Shown piece by piece: positions 34,196 to 42,907 of a DNA stretch of 64,000 bases. How positions within the stretch are numbered: the stretch's first letter is position 1; each line of letters begins with the position of its first letter. Source of the DNA: Planctomycetota bacterium (GTDB taxonomy: Bacteria > Planctomycetota > Phycisphaerae > Phycisphaerales > UBA5793); assembly GCA_013112555.1 (NCBI GenBank), contig JABFGK010000001.1, positions 2,578,581 to 2,642,580 of the forward strand, in the 5' to 3' direction. Made by a program: the position numbers and the translations under genes. A model generated the notes under the pieces. That model ran no database searches, had not been told where the DNA came from, and saw only the letters and a list, made by a program, of their open reading frames with translations.

Positions 34196-35380
34196 ATGGA
34201 TAACCGCAGAAGTATCCCGCGCCGTTTAGGCCGCACCACGAATCGATCTCGTTTTCATTCCGCGCTCGCCACGCCGCTCGTGACGGCAGCCGCCCTGCTC
34301 GTTACATGGTGTTGCATCGCAATCGGCAGCGGGCAGACCGCGTTGGCCGCCACGGTCGATGACGACTGGGCGACCTGGGGCCCACCCCAGCCGGGTCAGA
34401 CGGCCCCGCCGGTGGCCTTGCCTGATGCCGAAGGGGTCCGGATCGATACGAGTTCACTGGCCGGCCGAACCGTCGTGCTCATCTTCGGCGACCTGAATCA
34501 ACAGAACACGCACAAGGCCTTCAAGGACATCGAGGGGGTTCTGCACGACCCGCGGCTCGAAGGCAAACGGATCACCCCCGTGTTCATCACGGCCAACTCG
34601 CACCCGGCCGGTGACGATGAGCAGCACAACGGCGAAGCCGGTCAGGCAATAAAGGGTGAGTTCACGCCCGGCATCGTTCTCTATGACGTCGAACGCGTGG
34701 CCCACGGCGACTACAGCGTCGATGTGCTGCCAACCACGATCGTCATCGATGCGGAACAGAAGATCGTGCATGTCTTGCATGCCTATACCTCGCGATATAG
34801 CGACATCCTGTCCGATGCCCTGCTGCTGTCACTCGGCGACATGAATCGTTTTGAGTTCGAGTACCGTCTGCACCCCGAGCCGGCCGACGCTGCGAGCAAT
34901 GCCGTGCGTCATGCCGTCTGGCTGGTCGGGCTGGCCGACCGCCTCGTGCTGCGCGACCTGCAGGAGGCAGCCATCAAGAAGTATGGCGAAGCCCTGCAGC
35001 GTGTGCCCGATCTCGAAGCAGCCCACATCGGCCTGGGCAATGTCTATCTCATGGCAGAGAAGCCGGATGAGGCCGAGAAGCACTTTGCATCGGCCTTCAA
35101 GAGCAACACCGGCTCCGTCAAGGCACGCCTCGGCCTGGCCCGCGTGAACCTCCAGCGCGGCGGCATCAATCTCGAAGTGGCACGACGCTATGCCGAGAGT
35201 GTGCTCGCCGATCATCCGGAGGATCCCGATGGCCACTTTGTCATGGGCATGATCCATGAGCAGCAGTCCGACATCAGGGCCGCGGCCGCCGAGTACCGAC
35301 TTGCTGCCGAGCTGCTTTTCAAACTGCAGCGTGCTGAGGACATCGAGAATCTCAACCCGCTGCCCGTCGCCGAGCCGTAA
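34196..35380 (+). CDS. Exported thioredoxin-fold protein with TPR repeats, active-site Cys absent
   Basis: The 394-residue product has a signal or anchor segment (LATPLVTAAALLVTWCCIAI). A redoxin-like domain follows (about 50-200): PGQTAPPVALPDAEG is the TlpA/AhpC start, then TVVLIFGDLNQQNTHKAFKD, where a CXXC would follow the strand but reads NQQNT, and later VLPTTIVIDAEQKIVHVLHAY with the cis-Pro. TPR helices fill about 225-390 (AAIKKYGEALQRVPDLEAAH, PDEAEKHFASAFKSNTGSVK). It cannot act as a dithiol reductase, so I infer a scaffold or chaperone, perhaps for the upstream multihaem cytochrome 245 bases away. ATG 34196 has GGAG upstream; the frame is open to 34067. Confidence 0.8.
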   Translation: MDNRRSIPRRLGRTTNRSRFHSALATPLVTAAALLVTWCCIAIGSGQTALAATVDDDWATWGPPQPGQTAPPVALPDAEGVRIDTSSLAGRTVVLIFGDLNQQNTHKAFKDIEGVLHDPRLEGKRITPVFITANSHPAGDDEQHNGEAGQAIKGEFTPGIVLYDVERVAHGDYSVDVLPTTIVIDAEQKIVHVLHAYTSRYSDILSDALLLSLGDMNRFEFEYRLHPEPADAASNAVRHAVWLVGLADRLVLRDLQEAAIKKYGEALQRVPDLEAAHIGLGNVYLMAEKPDEAEKHFASAFKSNTGSVKARLGLARVNLQRGGINLEVARRYAESVLADHPEDPDGHFVMGMIHEQQSDIRAAAAEYRLAAELLFKLQRAEDIENLNPLPVAEP

Positions 35381-35555
35381 TCTTGTCGTACAGAAGTTTG
35401 AGTAGGGGCACATTGCATGTGCCCCAAATCCGTAGGGTGGGATAAGCGACGGTTTCGGAGCGCATCCCACCGGCATGCGGATGCAGACTCCATGTCTTGT
35501 CAGGCAGTAGGAATTCATTCCTACTGCATCAGCGGCCCGCTCCCTCACGGTCGCG
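35381..35555. other. Intergenic region with a partial copy of the hairpin repeat
   Basis: It contains GGGGCACATTGCATGTGCCCC at about 35405, one hairpin of the 330-bp unit, and other G+C-rich palindromic bits. No gene is seen. Confidence 0.5.
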
Positions 35556-35867
35556 GCTCGTCGGAGGATGCCTCGACCACCCCTTCGGGGTGAGGAGAGG
35601 TTTTCTCGTTGGCATCACCTTTCGGGGGTGGCGCTCGTCTCCGACTCGCTTCACCCCCGGCTACAAACGCGAACCGCTTCGCGGTGAGGAAGCGCGCGGC
35701 TCGTCGGAGGGTAGGGGCACATTGCATGTGCCCCGTAGTGGGTACAGATCCTTTGTTACGCATCGTCCGCCCTCCGGGCGGTTTGTGCCCATGATGCGTG
35801 CCTGTTCCGGCGGCTGAAGCCGCCGGCTACGTTCGTGCGCCCTGACGGGCGAGGGAGGGAGTGGAAG
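35556..35867 (-). repeat. Inverted single copy of the ~330-bp hairpin-chain unit
   Basis: The reverse complement of the units at 31017-32003, with the same hairpins in the same order and more divergence. It lies about 3.5 kb from the array on the other side of the cytochrome and TPR genes. Following it (35868-36000) are further short palindromes such as GGGCC-TGC-GGCCC and CGGGCG-AGA-CGCCCG. Confidence 0.88.
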
Positions 35868-35965
35868 AGGCCCGCTCTCTCACGGTCGCGGCTCGTAAGA
35901 TTCGGGCCTGCGGCCCGATGATTGACGGGCGAGACGCCCGTTCCACCGCGGAGTGGAGAGGATGG

Positions 35966-35985
35966 ATTCCCGCGTACGCGGGAGT
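35966..35985. repeat. Dispersed palindrome ATTCCCGCGTACGCGGGAGT
   Basis: Same family as 17064-17083, here in the opposite orientation relative to its flanking GTGACGA. The rest of 35986-36205 up to the next gene has no other recognised element. Confidence 0.65.
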
Positions 35986-36205
35986 GACGAGCGAGGAGAA
36001 GTGCCCGCTTGCTGATGCGCGCGCGGCATCTTCAAAGTCAGATGGATGCCCGAATACCCCTTGCACTCACTCAGTTTTCCTGTAAACTATCTTCCGGTGT
36101 CCGATTGACTGGCCCGTTCCGGGTTCGTCATGACACCGCTGTGGCGCTCTGTAAGGCCTGATTCCGGGCTCATTCGGCCCAATCAACACAACAGGAGAGA
36201 AAACG

Positions 36206-37072
36206 ATGAGAGCAGCCAGCATCATTGTGTGTTTTTCAGTCGCCACGGCCCTGACGGCCGGGACAACCCTCGCCCAGGGACCGATCGACCTCGAGGACTT
36301 CTCCGGGAGCGAGCAGGTCATCACGTTCGCCCCCGGGTTTGCCTCCCAGTGTGCTCCCTTTGAGTACGAGGGGGTCGTCTTCTCGGAGAACGGTGGCGGA
36401 ACCGGCGGCCCGTGCTTCCGAGCCAACTCGGATTGGGGGAGCTTCTTCGACAACATCCCCGGTGCGTCGATAGGCCTCGGTTTCAACGATCAATGGGGGG
36501 ATTCGAGAATTGTCATGGAACTCCCGGCCGGCATGCGCCGGGTGGGATGCCTGCTGTCGACCTCGCCGGTCACGACCTGGACGATGGACCTGTATGACAG
36601 TAGCAGTACCCTCATCGGCTCTGACACTCGCGCCATGCCGAATACCTCGGAAGCGGTATTCATCGGGTACGAAACGGCGGCTGACATTGCCCGTGTCGAG
36701 ATCTGGGAGACAAACGGTGAGAATGGACACATCACGCTGATGGATGATGTCCGCTTCGAGGCGGTCGACGGCCTCAGGCTCGCCGTCACCGGTGACTGCC
36801 CCGGTACCATGGAAGCCTGTGCCTCCGGTGCCGCTCAGGGTGACAAAATCGTCATCATCTACTCGTTCAACTTCGGAAGCGCCGGACCGGTTCCCGGCTG
36901 CCCGGATCTCCTGACCGATCTGAAGGCACCGAAGGCAGCGGACTCCGGAACGGCCGATGCGACCGGGACATTCTGCACCTCCGGGCGCGTCCCCGGGAAT
37001 GCATGCGGGCGCGTGAAAGTACAGGCGATCAACCGAACGACGTGTGAGAAGTCGTCCGTGGTCGAAGTCTGA
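36206..37072 (+). CDS. Secreted protein carrying the six-Cys C-terminal module on a different N-domain
   Basis: The 288-residue product has a signal peptide (SIIVCFSVATALTAGTTLAQ). Residues about 25-190 form a beta-rich domain unlike that of the 19159-22017 family but of similar jelly-roll type (IVMELPAGMRRVGCLLSTSP, ITLMDDVRFEAVDG). The last ~95 residues match the module of members A and B: TGDCPGTMEACASGAAQGDK, GPVPGCPDL, TADATGTFCTSGRVPGNACG and VQAINRTTCEKSS. AGGAGAG precedes ATG 36206. The shared tail on a different N-domain shows that it is a mobile domain. Function unknown. Confidence 0.8.
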   Translation: MRAASIIVCFSVATALTAGTTLAQGPIDLEDFSGSEQVITFAPGFASQCAPFEYEGVVFSENGGGTGGPCFRANSDWGSFFDNIPGASIGLGFNDQWGDSRIVMELPAGMRRVGCLLSTSPVTTWTMDLYDSSSTLIGSDTRAMPNTSEAVFIGYETAADIARVEIWETNGENGHITLMDDVRFEAVDGLRLAVTGDCPGTMEACASGAAQGDKIVIIYSFNFGSAGPVPGCPDLLTDLKAPKAADSGTADATGTFCTSGRVPGNACGRVKVQAINRTTCEKSSVVEV

Positions 37073-37274
37073 CGGCGCTCCATGAAGCAATGAGGCTGCT
37101 CCCATCGGCCAAAAGATGACCGGGCCGAGGGACGGGCGCCGACAATCCAGACACCTTTCCCACAGGCCTCGGGTCTCCAAATCCCCGGGGCCTGTTGTTT
37201 TCCCACCCGTGCCCGGATGACGGGGACCAGGAACCCGCTTGTATGCTTTCGCGCGCGGCTCGACGTCTATGTGG

Positions 37275-37321
37275 AAAGGGGTCGGGAGTCGATTCGTGCT
37301 GAATCGACTCCCGACCCCTTT
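37275..37321 (-). terminator. 21-bp perfect stem downstream of tRNA-Ala
   Basis: 37275-37295 pairs perfectly with 37301-37321 over a five-base loop. On the minus strand it begins nine bases after the end of the tRNA, with TTTCC at its distal side. It probably ends tRNA transcription; the stem is unusually long. Confidence 0.6.
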
Positions 37322-37330
37322 TCCGAAACA

Positions 37331-37403
37331 TGGAGCCGAGGGGGCTCGAACCCCTGACTTCTGCCTTGCAAAGGCAGCGCTCTCCCAACTGAGCTACGGC
37401 CCC
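37331..37403 (-). tRNA. tRNA-Ala (anticodon TGC)
   Basis: Minus strand: GGGGCCG pairs with CGGCTCC (one G-U). The D arm is GCTC...GAGC, the anticodon stem CTGCC/GGCAG with loop TTTGCAA, and the T arm GGGGTTCGAGCCCC. The discriminator is A and CCA is not encoded. Length 73. Confidence 0.96.
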
Positions 37404-37720
37404 GTGAGAATATCAGTCTACAAAATACGTCATCGGCTGCCGGCGGTGCGACCAAGAGCTGCCCCAATGTGTGCCGGTCGATAACGCGGCCATCATAGTC
37501 CCAGCCCCCCACCCCGGGCCACCTCAGGGCCGATCCGGCGTCTTTTCGCCCCCAAATCGCCAAAACAGCCAAATGGTCCGCCCCTTCATGCGTCAAACCC
37601 TACAGCAGGGACGCGTTCGCCAAAGGACACGCAATCGACCCTGCCAGTGCCGATTCACACCCACACACACTGCGGGATGATGCGAACCACCCAAGCCGGC
37701 GACGATTGGAGAACCACACC
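37404..37720. other. 317-base region between tRNA-Ala and the VIT/vWA gene
   Basis: It should hold the tRNA promoter (minus strand) and the promoter of the plus-strand gene. No further gene or clear motif is seen. Confidence 0.35.
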
Positions 37721-40141
37721 ATGACCCCCAATACCCACCAGTTTCCAACTTCATACAGGCACAAAAGCCCCAGCAGCCGGCACCCGGGACGACTCGAAAC
37801 GACTCCAACCGCCTGCCTCTGGACCATCCTGCTGCTGACACTCCTCGGGCTGATGCCCATCCCGGCACTGGCCTCCGGGTTGCTGATCGTCGATACGCCG
37901 GGCGTCCCCCCGTTGCGCATCGTGGATCACTTCGTGCGGGCCGAGATCAGGGATCGTGTCGGGTACACGACCATCAAACAGACGTTCGAAAACACATCCG
38001 ACCAGCGACTGGAAGGGACGTACATCTTCCCGATCCCCGAAGGTGCTGACATCACCGACTTCCAGATGACCTTCAACGGCAAGATGGTCAAGGGCGAAGT
38101 GCTGCCGGCCAAAGAGGCCCGTGAGATATACGAGGCGATTGTCAGGCAGCAGCGCGACCCCGGGCTGATCGAGTTCATCGGCAATCGGCTGATGCGCTGC
38201 CGCATCTTCCCGATCGAACCGAAGTCCAAGACCGACATTCAGATCACCTACCAGCAGATTTGCGAGCCCATGTCGGGCATGTGGAAGTACCACTATCCGC
38301 TGCGGACGCCGGGCACGAACAGCTCGGTCTACGGCACACTCCGATTTGAAGTGAGCATCGAGAGCACCGAGCCGCTGCGCGGCGTGTGGTCCCCGACGCA
38401 TGACGTCGAAGTCGTCCGCCACGGCGATCACGAAGCGGTCGTGGCCTACGAAAAATCAGGCGGGAGTCTCGACAGCGACTTCCTGGTCATGTACGACTCC
38501 GAGGACTCGGACGTCGGCATGTCACTCGTGACTTATCGCGAAAACGAAGTGGACCCGGGCTACTTCCTGATGCTGCTGTGCCCGAAGCAACTGTGGGAAG
38601 ACCGGAAGCATGTGCCGCAGGATTACGTCTTTGTCGTTGATACCTCCGGCTCGATGGCCGGCGAGAAGATAGACCAGGCACGCGAGGCGCTGGCATACTG
38701 TGTGAACACGCTGGAAGACGGGGACCGGTTCTCAGTCGTGCGATTCTCAACCGGGTACGACCTGTTGTTTGATGAACTGCGTGACGCCTCGGCCGAGACT
38801 CGTAGGACGGCCTGTGACACGATCAAGAAGTACAACGCAACCGGCGGGACGAACATTTACGATGCGCTGAAGGCCGCAGCACAACTCAGGCCGGCTGACT
38901 CGGACCGGCCGTTCCTGGTCGTGTTCCTGACCGACGGCCAGGGCGAGCGATCGCGCGAAGACATTGAGGCCATGTTCAAGGAGGAAACCGGGTCGTATGC
39001 GAAGCATGTACGCCTCTTCCCGTTCGGTGTGGGGCACAATGTGAACACGAAACTGCTCGATGCACTGGGAACCGGCTTCGGCGGGGACCCGACCTATGTT
39101 CAGCCGGGTGAGAACCTGGAATACGTGCTCGGCGACTTCTTCTCGATCATGAGCGAACCGGTGTTGACGGATCTGCGGCTGTCGCTGCCGGATGCCATGA
39201 TCACCGACAAGTTCCCGACGGACCCGGGTGATCTGTATCACGGGCGTCAACTCGTGCTGGCCGGCCGATTTGACAAACCGGTCACAGGCGATGTGGTGCT
39301 CAAGGCCAGGCGCGGGAACGAAGACGTCGAGTACCGATGGGAAGGGATTGACTTCCAGTCAGATCGCTCGGCCCATTATGTGGCCGGCATCTGGGCCGGT
39401 CGGAAGATTGCATATCTGATTGATCGCATTCGTCTGGTCGGTGAATCGGACGAGTTGGTGAGTGAGATCCTTGCGTTATCGCAGCAATTCGGGATCCAGA
39501 CGCCGTACTCGAGTTGGCTGGTGAACCCGGAGGGCCGGCCGATGCCGGGACGCGGCCGCCGCACTGATGATCTGTTCCTCGGGCGACCGGCAGCAGCCGA
39601 GCAGCTGCAAAGACTGGCACCGATGGAGGAAATGGGCGCACCGGCCGATGCTGCCTCTGAGCCGGGACTCAGTAGTGGCAAGGGTGGCGAAGCCTTCTAC
39701 TTCGGTTCAGGCGGGGGCCGTGGCGGACGCAGTGTTCAGGATGCCGTGGCAGCCGAGAGCGGGGCCCTGGCTGCCCGCGTCTCCACACGAAACGCGCAGA
39801 TGCGCAAGGCTGACTCGCTTGATGAAGACGGCAAACTGAATCAGGCAGCGTTGGCCATGCGAACCATCGATGGTCGGGATTATCACAACATCAACGGGAT
39901 TCTGGTGGATTCCGCGTTCACGGATAAGTCAGAGGTCATCGAGATCAAGTTCGCTTCCGATGCGTACTTTGACCTCGTCATGAATCGCGAGGACCTGCGC
40001 AAGGCACTGTCTGCAGCGAAGTATGTGATCGTGATGGTCGGCGAGAATCGGGCCGTGTTTGTCCGCGATCAGGCCGGCCTGGAGACACTGACCGACAAGC
40101 AGCGGTCGACGATGTGGAAGATTGAGAAGCCTGACAAGTAA
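37721..40141 (+). CDS. VIT domain plus von Willebrand factor A domain protein
   Basis: The 806-residue product has a membrane signal (TACLWTILLLTLLGLMPIPA). A VIT domain covers about 50-175 (RIVDHFVRAEIRDRVGYTTI ... NTSDQRLEGTYIFPIPEGA ... KGEVLPAKEAREIYEAI), the ITI heavy-chain arrangement. A vWA domain covers about 300-470, with MIDAS motif VVDTSGSMAGEKI, the Thr in GGTNIYDAL and the Asp in FLTDGQG. The C-terminal third has Gly-rich and Ala-rich parts and a conserved-looking end (REDLRKALSAAKYVIVMVGE). Such proteins are exported and bind ligands through a metal. ATG 37721 has GGAG at nine bases. A strong terminator follows. Confidence 0.92.
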   Translation: MTPNTHQFPTSYRHKSPSSRHPGRLETTPTACLWTILLLTLLGLMPIPALASGLLIVDTPGVPPLRIVDHFVRAEIRDRVGYTTIKQTFENTSDQRLEGTYIFPIPEGADITDFQMTFNGKMVKGEVLPAKEAREIYEAIVRQQRDPGLIEFIGNRLMRCRIFPIEPKSKTDIQITYQQICEPMSGMWKYHYPLRTPGTNSSVYGTLRFEVSIESTEPLRGVWSPTHDVEVVRHGDHEAVVAYEKSGGSLDSDFLVMYDSEDSDVGMSLVTYRENEVDPGYFLMLLCPKQLWEDRKHVPQDYVFVVDTSGSMAGEKIDQAREALAYCVNTLEDGDRFSVVRFSTGYDLLFDELRDASAETRRTACDTIKKYNATGGTNIYDALKAAAQLRPADSDRPFLVVFLTDGQGERSREDIEAMFKEETGSYAKHVRLFPFGVGHNVNTKLLDALGTGFGGDPTYVQPGENLEYVLGDFFSIMSEPVLTDLRLSLPDAMITDKFPTDPGDLYHGRQLVLAGRFDKPVTGDVVLKARRGNEDVEYRWEGIDFQSDRSAHYVAGIWAGRKIAYLIDRIRLVGESDELVSEILALSQQFGIQTPYSSWLVNPEGRPMPGRGRRTDDLFLGRPAAAEQLQRLAPMEEMGAPADAASEPGLSSGKGGEAFYFGSGGGRGGRSVQDAVAAESGALAARVSTRNAQMRKADSLDEDGKLNQAALAMRTIDGRDYHNINGILVDSAFTDKSEVIEIKFASDAYFDLVMNREDLRKALSAAKYVIVMVGENRAVFVRDQAGLETLTDKQRSTMWKIEKPDK

Positions 40142-40176
40142 CTCCACAGGCCTCCATGACCCGCCTGTGAACCACG

Positions 40177-40210
40177 GCCCCGTGTGCGTACCCACATGGG
40201 GCTGTTTTTT
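40177..40210 (+). terminator. Intrinsic terminator of the VIT/vWA gene
   Basis: GCCCCGTGTG pairs with CACATGGGGC (one G-T) plus an outer pair, loop of six, followed by six T. It starts 35 bases after the stop codon. Confidence 0.85.
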
Positions 40211-40240
40211 GTGCGCCAGAAGTGACTCGGAGGATGCTGG

Positions 40241-40516
40241 CTACCAGGCTTCGAACATCCGGGCATCGGTGCCGTTGGGCCCGATGGTTGCCGTCACCCG
40301 CCGGCCACAGTGTGGGCACTGGCCGACGTAGCGCGTGCCGTCCGGGGTCCGGTTGGCCCGGCCATAGGTAGAACAACAGCGATACCACACCATCAGCCAG
40401 GGCTTGCTCGCCTGCTGGGACGCTGCACGTCTCGACGGTACCGGTTGTCGATTTGATGGTCCTGTCACGCTCCCGGTTATCGGCTGTTCAGGCTGCACGG
40501 GTTGAGCGAAAGGCAC
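40241..40516 (-). CDS. Small zinc-ribbon-like protein
   Basis: The 91-residue product has a low-complexity N-terminus and a compact C-terminal domain: VWYRCCSTYGRANRTPDGTR, then YVGQCPHCGRRVTATIGPNG and TDARMFEAW. Two Cys pairs (CC and CPHC) make a plausible zinc ribbon, and the dense aromatic/Gly pattern looks conserved rather than random. I remember similar short proteins in other Planctomycetes but cannot confirm it. The start may be the GTG at 40516 or an internal Met nearer the ribbon (the Met of LMVWYRCC). It stands alone, convergent to the VIT/vWA gene. Confidence 0.65.
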   Translation of the reverse strand: MPFAQPVQPEQPITGSVTGPSNRQPVPSRRAASQQASKPWLMVWYRCCSTYGRANRTPDGTRYVGQCPHCGRRVTATIGPNGTDARMFEAW

Positions 40517-40698
40517 GAACGTGAAAACGACGAACGAGACACAGACTCGATCGGCGTCTGGTGTGACGATCTTCGCTTAACAGGTGCCGTGGAACAGTCG
40601 ATGAACAGGACGATGGACCGATCGTGACATCGATATCTGATCGGTGCGCACGGTCCACCGCCGTTATTTCCACGCAGATGGGTCCGGGGAGTATCTCC

Positions 40699-41208
40699 AT
40701 GTCGCGATCGATGGATCTGACCATCCGGCGCTTCGAGCGGAACGATATCGTTCTCGATGCGCTGCTGGAAGTCGATGAGTCGCAACGGGAGCAAGTGGTC
40801 TTCTCCTCGTCGAACCCACAGGCAGCGAATGCACATACCTTGAAGGTGACGCTGGCGGACGTGGGAGACGGCGGCGTCGGGATTCAGACGAGCGTCTTTC
40901 TGCCACGGGGCCTCAAGGCACGGGTCCGGGTGATGGCACCACGGCTGGAATCGCAGGATGGCGAGACGGCCAATCAGCGAGATCCTCAGGGTGAAGCGAC
41001 GACCGAGGTCTTGTTTGAGCATGGCGTTCAGGTCCGCCGGGTCGAACTGACCAGTCGGATTCCGACCTTCTTTATCGGCATGAGTTTCGAAAACGCTGCG
41101 CCTGACATGAGTCAGCAGGTTGAAGCATTCATGGCCAGGGCCAGTGAAGTGTTTCGCGCGGTCAACATGGCCAGGCTGGAGGCAATGGAGCGCGGCGATG
41201 TTGCATGA
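40699..41208 (+). CDS. PilZ-like domain protein
   Basis: A 169-residue protein that opens the pseudopilus operon. TIRRFERNDIVLDALLEVDE (8-27) resembles the PilZ first strand with its Arg motif, and LADVGDGGVGIQTSVFLPRG (52-71) resembles the D/N-x-S-x-x-G motif, here D-V-G-D-G-G with the Ser missing. If it binds cyclic di-GMP the site is degenerate. The end is helical (VEAFMARASEVFRAVNMARL). I start at ATG 40699 with GGGGAG upstream; earlier in-frame starts exist to 40624. Its stop overlaps the gspE start by 11 bases, so the two are coupled. Confidence 0.65.
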   Translation: MSRSMDLTIRRFERNDIVLDALLEVDESQREQVVFSSSNPQAANAHTLKVTLADVGDGGVGIQTSVFLPRGLKARVRVMAPRLESQDGETANQRDPQGEATTEVLFEHGVQVRRVELTSRIPTFFIGMSFENAAPDMSQQVEAFMARASEVFRAVNMARLEAMERGDVA

Positions 41209-42907
41209 CGGCTCTGAATTCCTCGAACGAGCCCTTGTTGAAGAGGGGCTGATCAAGCAGCAGCAACTCGAGGAGGCTCGCGCGCTGGCCGAGGAGGCGT
41301 CCTGCTCACTCGATGATGCGATCGTCACACTCGGGTTTGTGGACGGGCGACGGATCGCGCTGACCAAGGCACAGATCTGCGAAGCCCCGTTTGCCGATGT
41401 GACCCGCTTCGAGATCAACCAGAAAAACTGCTCCTGCATCCCCCGGGCGGTTGCCGAACAGCACAACGTCTTCCCATTGTTCGTCTTTGACAACGTCGTC
41501 ACGCTCGGAACGACCGACCCGCTCAACATTGCAGCGCTCGACCAGGTGCGGCAGATTGTCAAACGTGACGTCGATGCCGTCCAATGCGAAGCAAAGCCGC
41601 TGCGCGAGTTAATATCGAGAGCCTACAGCCTCTCGAGCGGCGTGACAGAGGAGTCGGCCTCTGACTCGGATGACGGGAAGGCGACGCGCGGGAGTTCGGA
41701 TCACGATGAGGAGACCGGGCCGATCGTCGCAGCCGTCAACACGCTGCTGAGCGATGCGATTGCCGTCGGTGCCTCAGACATTCACCTGAACCCGGATCAG
41801 CACGATCTCGTGCTGCGATTCCGTGTGGACGGTGTGCTGCAGAAGCGACAGGGACCGCCGCTGAGCATGCACCCGAAACTCGTCCAGCGATTCAAGGTCA
41901 TGTCGCAGTTGGACCTGACGCAGACGCGCCGGCCACAGGACGGCAAGTTCCGCTTTCACCACGGGGATCGGACGGTCGACGTTCGTGTGAGCATTCTGCC
42001 CACGATCACCGGCGAAAACGTCGTGCTGCGATTGCTCAATACACAGACCTCCATCCTCAGTTTCCGTGACCTCGGCCTGCCGACCGATGCCATCGAACGG
42101 CTGGACATGGTCCTGAAACAGCCATACGGCATGTTCCTCGTGACCGGCCCGACCGGGAGCGGCAAGACGACGACGCTGTACACGGCGTTGTCCAAGATGA
42201 ACACGCCGGATCGAAACATCATGACGATTGAGGATCCGGTCGAGGTGCGTCTCCCGCTGATTCGACAGATCCAGGTGAATGCTGACATCAACCTCACGTT
42301 TGCGACCGCACTGCGGTCCATTCTGCGTCAGGATCCCGATGTCATCCTGGTGGGTGAGATTCGCGATCTCGAAACGGCCACGATTGCCCTGCAGGCATCG
42401 CTGACCGGCCATTTCGTCCTCAGTACGTTGCATACGAATGACGCCCCGAGTGCGGTGGCGCGTTTGCGCGACTTCGGGCTGCCGCCGTTTGTCATCAACT
42501 CGGCATTGCTGGGCGTGATGGCTCAGCGTCTTGTCCGCCGTGTCTGTGAGCACTGCTCGCAGCCGGCCGAGATCGATCCCGTCCTGGCTCGCTACTTCCA
42601 GATTGAAGATCAATCCGGCTTTATTGAAGGGAAGGGGTGCGGGCGCTGTCTGCAAAGCGGCTTCAAGGGGCGCCTCGGCGTGTATGAACTCATGCAGGTC
42701 GACCCCGGCGTGCAGCGGGCCGTGGCCGAAGGACTCCCGACAGAACACATTCGCAAAGCATCCATCGAGGGTGGCATGCGCCTGATGTGGCAGGACGGTC
42801 TCGAGAAAGCACAACTCGGCCTCACGACACTCTCTGAAGTGTCCAAAATGGTCTCCGTCACAGCCATCGAAGAGGTGACCGAACCGATGTTGAAGGAGAG
42901 CGCATGA
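41198..42907 (+). CDS. gspE: GspE/PilB-type secretion ATPase
   Basis: A 569-residue hexameric ATPase. The N-terminal MshEN-like domain (1-140) contains the repeat LGFVDGRRIALTKAQICEAP. The N2 domain begins VAAVNTLLSDAIAVGASDIH (179-197). Walker A is GPTGSGKTTTLYTA (317-330). The Asp box is IMTIEDPVE, Walker B ILRQDPDVILVGEIRD, and the His box STLHTND. A tetracysteine zinc site is formed by CEHC and CGRC in the C-terminal part. It drives assembly of a pseudopilus or pilus at the inner membrane. ATGA overlap with gspF. Confidence 0.96.
   Translation: MLHDGSEFLERALVEEGLIKQQQLEEARALAEEASCSLDDAIVTLGFVDGRRIALTKAQICEAPFADVTRFEINQKNCSCIPRAVAEQHNVFPLFVFDNVVTLGTTDPLNIAALDQVRQIVKRDVDAVQCEAKPLRELISRAYSLSSGVTEESASDSDDGKATRGSSDHDEETGPIVAAVNTLLSDAIAVGASDIHLNPDQHDLVLRFRVDGVLQKRQGPPLSMHPKLVQRFKVMSQLDLTQTRRPQDGKFRFHHGDRTVDVRVSILPTITGENVVLRLLNTQTSILSFRDLGLPTDAIERLDMVLKQPYGMFLVTGPTGSGKTTTLYTALSKMNTPDRNIMTIEDPVEVRLPLIRQIQVNADINLTFATALRSILRQDPDVILVGEIRDLETATIALQASLTGHFVLSTLHTNDAPSAVARLRDFGLPPFVINSALLGVMAQRLVRRVCEHCSQPAEIDPVLARYFQIEDQSGFIEGKGCGRCLQSGFKGRLGVYELMQVDPGVQRAVAEGLPTEHIRKASIEGGMRLMWQDGLEKAQLGLTTLSEVSKMVSVTAIEEVTEPMLKESA

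Noticed and set aside
40477-41562. 361-codon minus-strand frame
   Set aside because: Overlaps the PilZ-like gene and the start of gspE in antisense; Ser/Arg-rich with no motif.
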